A stretch of DNA of 64,000 nt from Calliopsis andreniformis (lineage: Eukaryota > Arthropoda > Insecta > Hymenoptera > Andrenidae): contig NW_027480481.1 in assembly GCF_051401765.1 (NCBI RefSeq), positions 1,240,001 through 1,304,000 on the forward strand, read 5' to 3'. Each line of letters starts with the position of its first letter. Position 1 is the first letter of the stretch. Below the pieces are notes generated by a model. It was not told the DNA's origin. It saw only the letters and a list, made by a program, of their open reading frames with translations, and made no database searches. Below, one piece after another: positions 63,218-64,000 of the stretch. The position numbers and the translations under genes are program-made.

Positions 63218-64000
63218 CAATACCCAATCCTCAATCTTCAATCCTCAATCCTCAATCCTCAATCCTTAATCCTCAATCTTCAATCCCTAATACTCAATCT
63301 TCAATCCTCAATCCTCAGTCCCCAAACCTCAATGCTGAATCTTCAATACTCAACCTTCAAGCCTCAATCCTCAGTCCTCAATACTCAACCATCGATACTC
63401 AATTCTCAATACTCAATAGAATATCCTGAATTCTCAGGACCCAATACTCAAACCTCAATCCTCAACCCTCAGCTCTCATCCTCAAACCTCAATCCTCAAT
63501 CCTCAATATTCAATCATCAATACTCAATCCTCAATCTTCAATCCTCAATCCTCAGTCCCCAAACCTCAATCCTGAATCTTCAATACTGAAACTTCAAGCC
63601 TCAATCCTCAGTCCTCAATACTCAACCATCACTCCTCAATTCTCAATACTCAATAGAATATCCTGAATTCTCAGGACTCAATACTCAAACCTCAATCCTC
63701 AACCCTCCTCCCTCATCCTCCATCCTCAATCCTCTATCCTCAATACCCAATCCTCAATCTTCAATCCTCAATCATCAATCCTCAATTCTCAATCCTCAAT
63801 CCTCAATCCTCAGTCGTCAAACCTCAATCCCAGACCCTCTGCCCTCATCCTCAACCCTCAGTCTTCAATCATCAGGCCTCAGTCCTCAAACCTCAATCCT
63901 CAACCCTCAGACATCATCCTCAATCCTCAATCCTCAATCCTCAATCCTCAATCTTCAATCCCTAATACTCAATCTTCAATCCTCAATCCTCAGTCCTCAA
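63218..64000. repeat. Copy of 56,759-57,541 at the window end
   Basis: The offset is constant at 6,459 bp from CAATACCC to the last base, with single substitutions (AATGCTGAATC for AATCCTGAATC near 63,334; CAGCTCTC for CAGCCCTC near 63,471). To its left the sequence follows 54,889 at offset 8,328, so a unit junction lies near 63,217. The array continues beyond the window. Confidence 0.87.

Larger units (their letters stand above)
931..63677. repeat. Landmark family: 18-bp inverted repeat ATCCTGA-ATTC-TCAGGAT, 46 copies
   Basis: A 7-bp stem, 4-bp loop inverted repeat containing GAATTC sits in a conserved stretch of about 100 bp. That stretch has CAGTACTCAACCATC upstream, AATAGAAT immediately before, and AATACTCAAACCTC after. 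First bases of the copies: 931, 4061, 5127, 6233, 7215, 8240, 9549, 11091, 12507, 13734, 13971, 14138, 15115, 17487, 18462, 20498, 22352, 22526, 23925, 25181, 25418, 27347, 29653, 32294, 33284, 33458, 34857, 37067, 38453, 41861, 43751, 44741, 44915, 46314, 48524, 48761, 50147, 53555, 54434, 56964, 57201, 58594, 61869, 62748, 63423, 63660. The right arm ends GGATTC, GGACCC, GGACTC, GGGTTC or is ATGGTTC. These subtypes recur in fixed order and serve as a barcode. Function unknown. Confidence 0.9.
1..64000. repeat. Heptanucleotide satellite array, plus-strand consensus TCAATCC
   Basis: Every part of the window is made of head-to-tail 7-bp units, all in one orientation, with consensus TCAATCC. 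The commonest variants are TCAATCT, TCAATAC, TCAATTC, TCAGTCC, TCAAACC, TCAACCC, TCAATCG and TCAATGC. Six-base units (TCATCC, TCGTCC) occur at fixed places and shift the phase. The consensus has no G, so each G on the plus strand marks a variant unit. No inverted segment, transposon, unique DNA or long homopolymer interrupts the array, and it runs off both ends of the window. Start-like ATG comes from TCAATGC units and GTG from a recurrent CAGTGATCAATAC element. Stops come from CTTAATC, CTAGATC and CTGAATC units. Open frames therefore reflect where variants fall, not coding selection. By family knowledge, arrays of this kind are eukaryotic satellite DNA; the taxon is not identifiable here. Confidence 0.97.
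58594..64000. repeat. Higher-order repeat cycle 5, cut by the window end
   Basis: Landmarks start at 61869 (inserted A), 62748 (GGACTC), 63423 (GGACCC) and 63660 (GGACTC), the same order as cycle 4. The stretch to about 63,217 follows 50,147-54,889 at offsets of 8,447 down to 8,307 and then up to 8,328 bp, with steps in multiples of 7. The remaining 783 bp follow 56,759-57,541. Confidence 0.8.

Noticed and set aside
212..63589. Dozens of open frames of 64-468 codons encoding SILNPQS-type repeats
   Set aside because: All lie on the plus strand, overlap one another in different frames, and read the same peptide in each frame as a direct result of the 7-bp unit. Starts are ATG in CAATGCTC units, or GTG or TTG in variant units. 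There is no signal peptide, unique domain or codon-position bias. They are by-products of the satellite.
931..63677. Landmark inverted repeat as a transposon end or insertion site
   Set aside because: No target-site duplication, no partner end in opposite orientation, and no transposase-like sequence between copies. The intervening DNA is ordinary satellite.
1..64000. CRISPR array
   Set aside because: Short regular repeats are present, but there are no unique spacers, no 24-48 bp repeat with constant spacer length, and no cas genes.
1..64000. Telomeric repeat array
   Set aside because: The unit is heptameric like the plant TTTAGGG repeat, but CCCTAAA does not occur as a repeat. CCCTAAT appears only as an isolated variant inside CAATCCCTAATAC. 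Heavy unit variation and higher-order structure also argue against a telomere.
1..64000. Surface-antigen or prion-like repeat protein gene
   Set aside because: The N/Q/S-rich peptide looks suggestive, but a real repeat gene has a unit divisible by three, one open frame and non-repeat ends. None of these holds here.
18400..64000. tRNA, rRNA or other structured RNA genes
   Set aside because: The plus strand is almost free of G, so cloverleaf or rRNA pairing is impossible. No conserved RNA motif was seen on either strand.

Overview
This window is satellite DNA from end to end. All 64,000 bases are built from a degenerate 7-bp unit. The plus-strand consensus is TCAATCC and the minus strand reads GGATTGA. 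I find no protein gene, rRNA, tRNA, CRISPR array, transposon or recognisable promoter. The sequence looks like eukaryotic constitutive heterochromatin (pericentromeric, subtelomeric or B-chromosome type), since no prokaryotic replicon would carry a 64-kb array like this. I cannot name the taxon: the heptamer is not one I can assign, and there is no unique flanking DNA.

The many long open frames are artefacts of the unit length. Seven is not divisible by three, so three units (21 nt) pass through every phase, and all three plus-strand frames read the same heptapeptide S-I-L-N-P-Q-S without a stop. The minus strand reads G-L-R-I-E-D-stop, with a TGA every 21 nt in each frame, so open frames appear only on plus. 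I annotate none of them as coding.

Layout. Positions 1-18,461 are an irregular mosaic of blocks copied in different orders: a 2,183-bp block at 1 and 14,185, a 1,470-bp block at 11,381 and 16,361, and smaller tandem pairs. From 18,462 to the end there is a higher-order repeat. It is marked by a recurring 18-bp inverted repeat (ATCCTGA-ATTC-TCAGGAT and variants, 46 copies). A private variant of this landmark (CCAGA instead of CCTGA) occurs once per cycle, at 18,462, 29,653, 38,453, 50,147 and 58,594. It defines cycles of 11,191, 8,800, 11,694 and 8,447 bp plus a partial fifth. Differences between cycles are block gains and losses (237, 154, 153 and 76 bp, and single or double heptamers), with breakpoints inside short shared sequence. 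This is the expected pattern for unequal exchange or replication slippage.

The main points of interest are the landmark inverted repeat (the only strand-symmetric element in an almost G-free strand), the landmark-to-landmark 237-bp deletion, the sharp chimeric junctions, and the extreme strand asymmetry. Coordinates of landmarks and of the duplications described as identical were read directly. Edges of diverged blocks are approximate to about 10-40 bp, because any edge inside a run of consensus heptamers is ambiguous.
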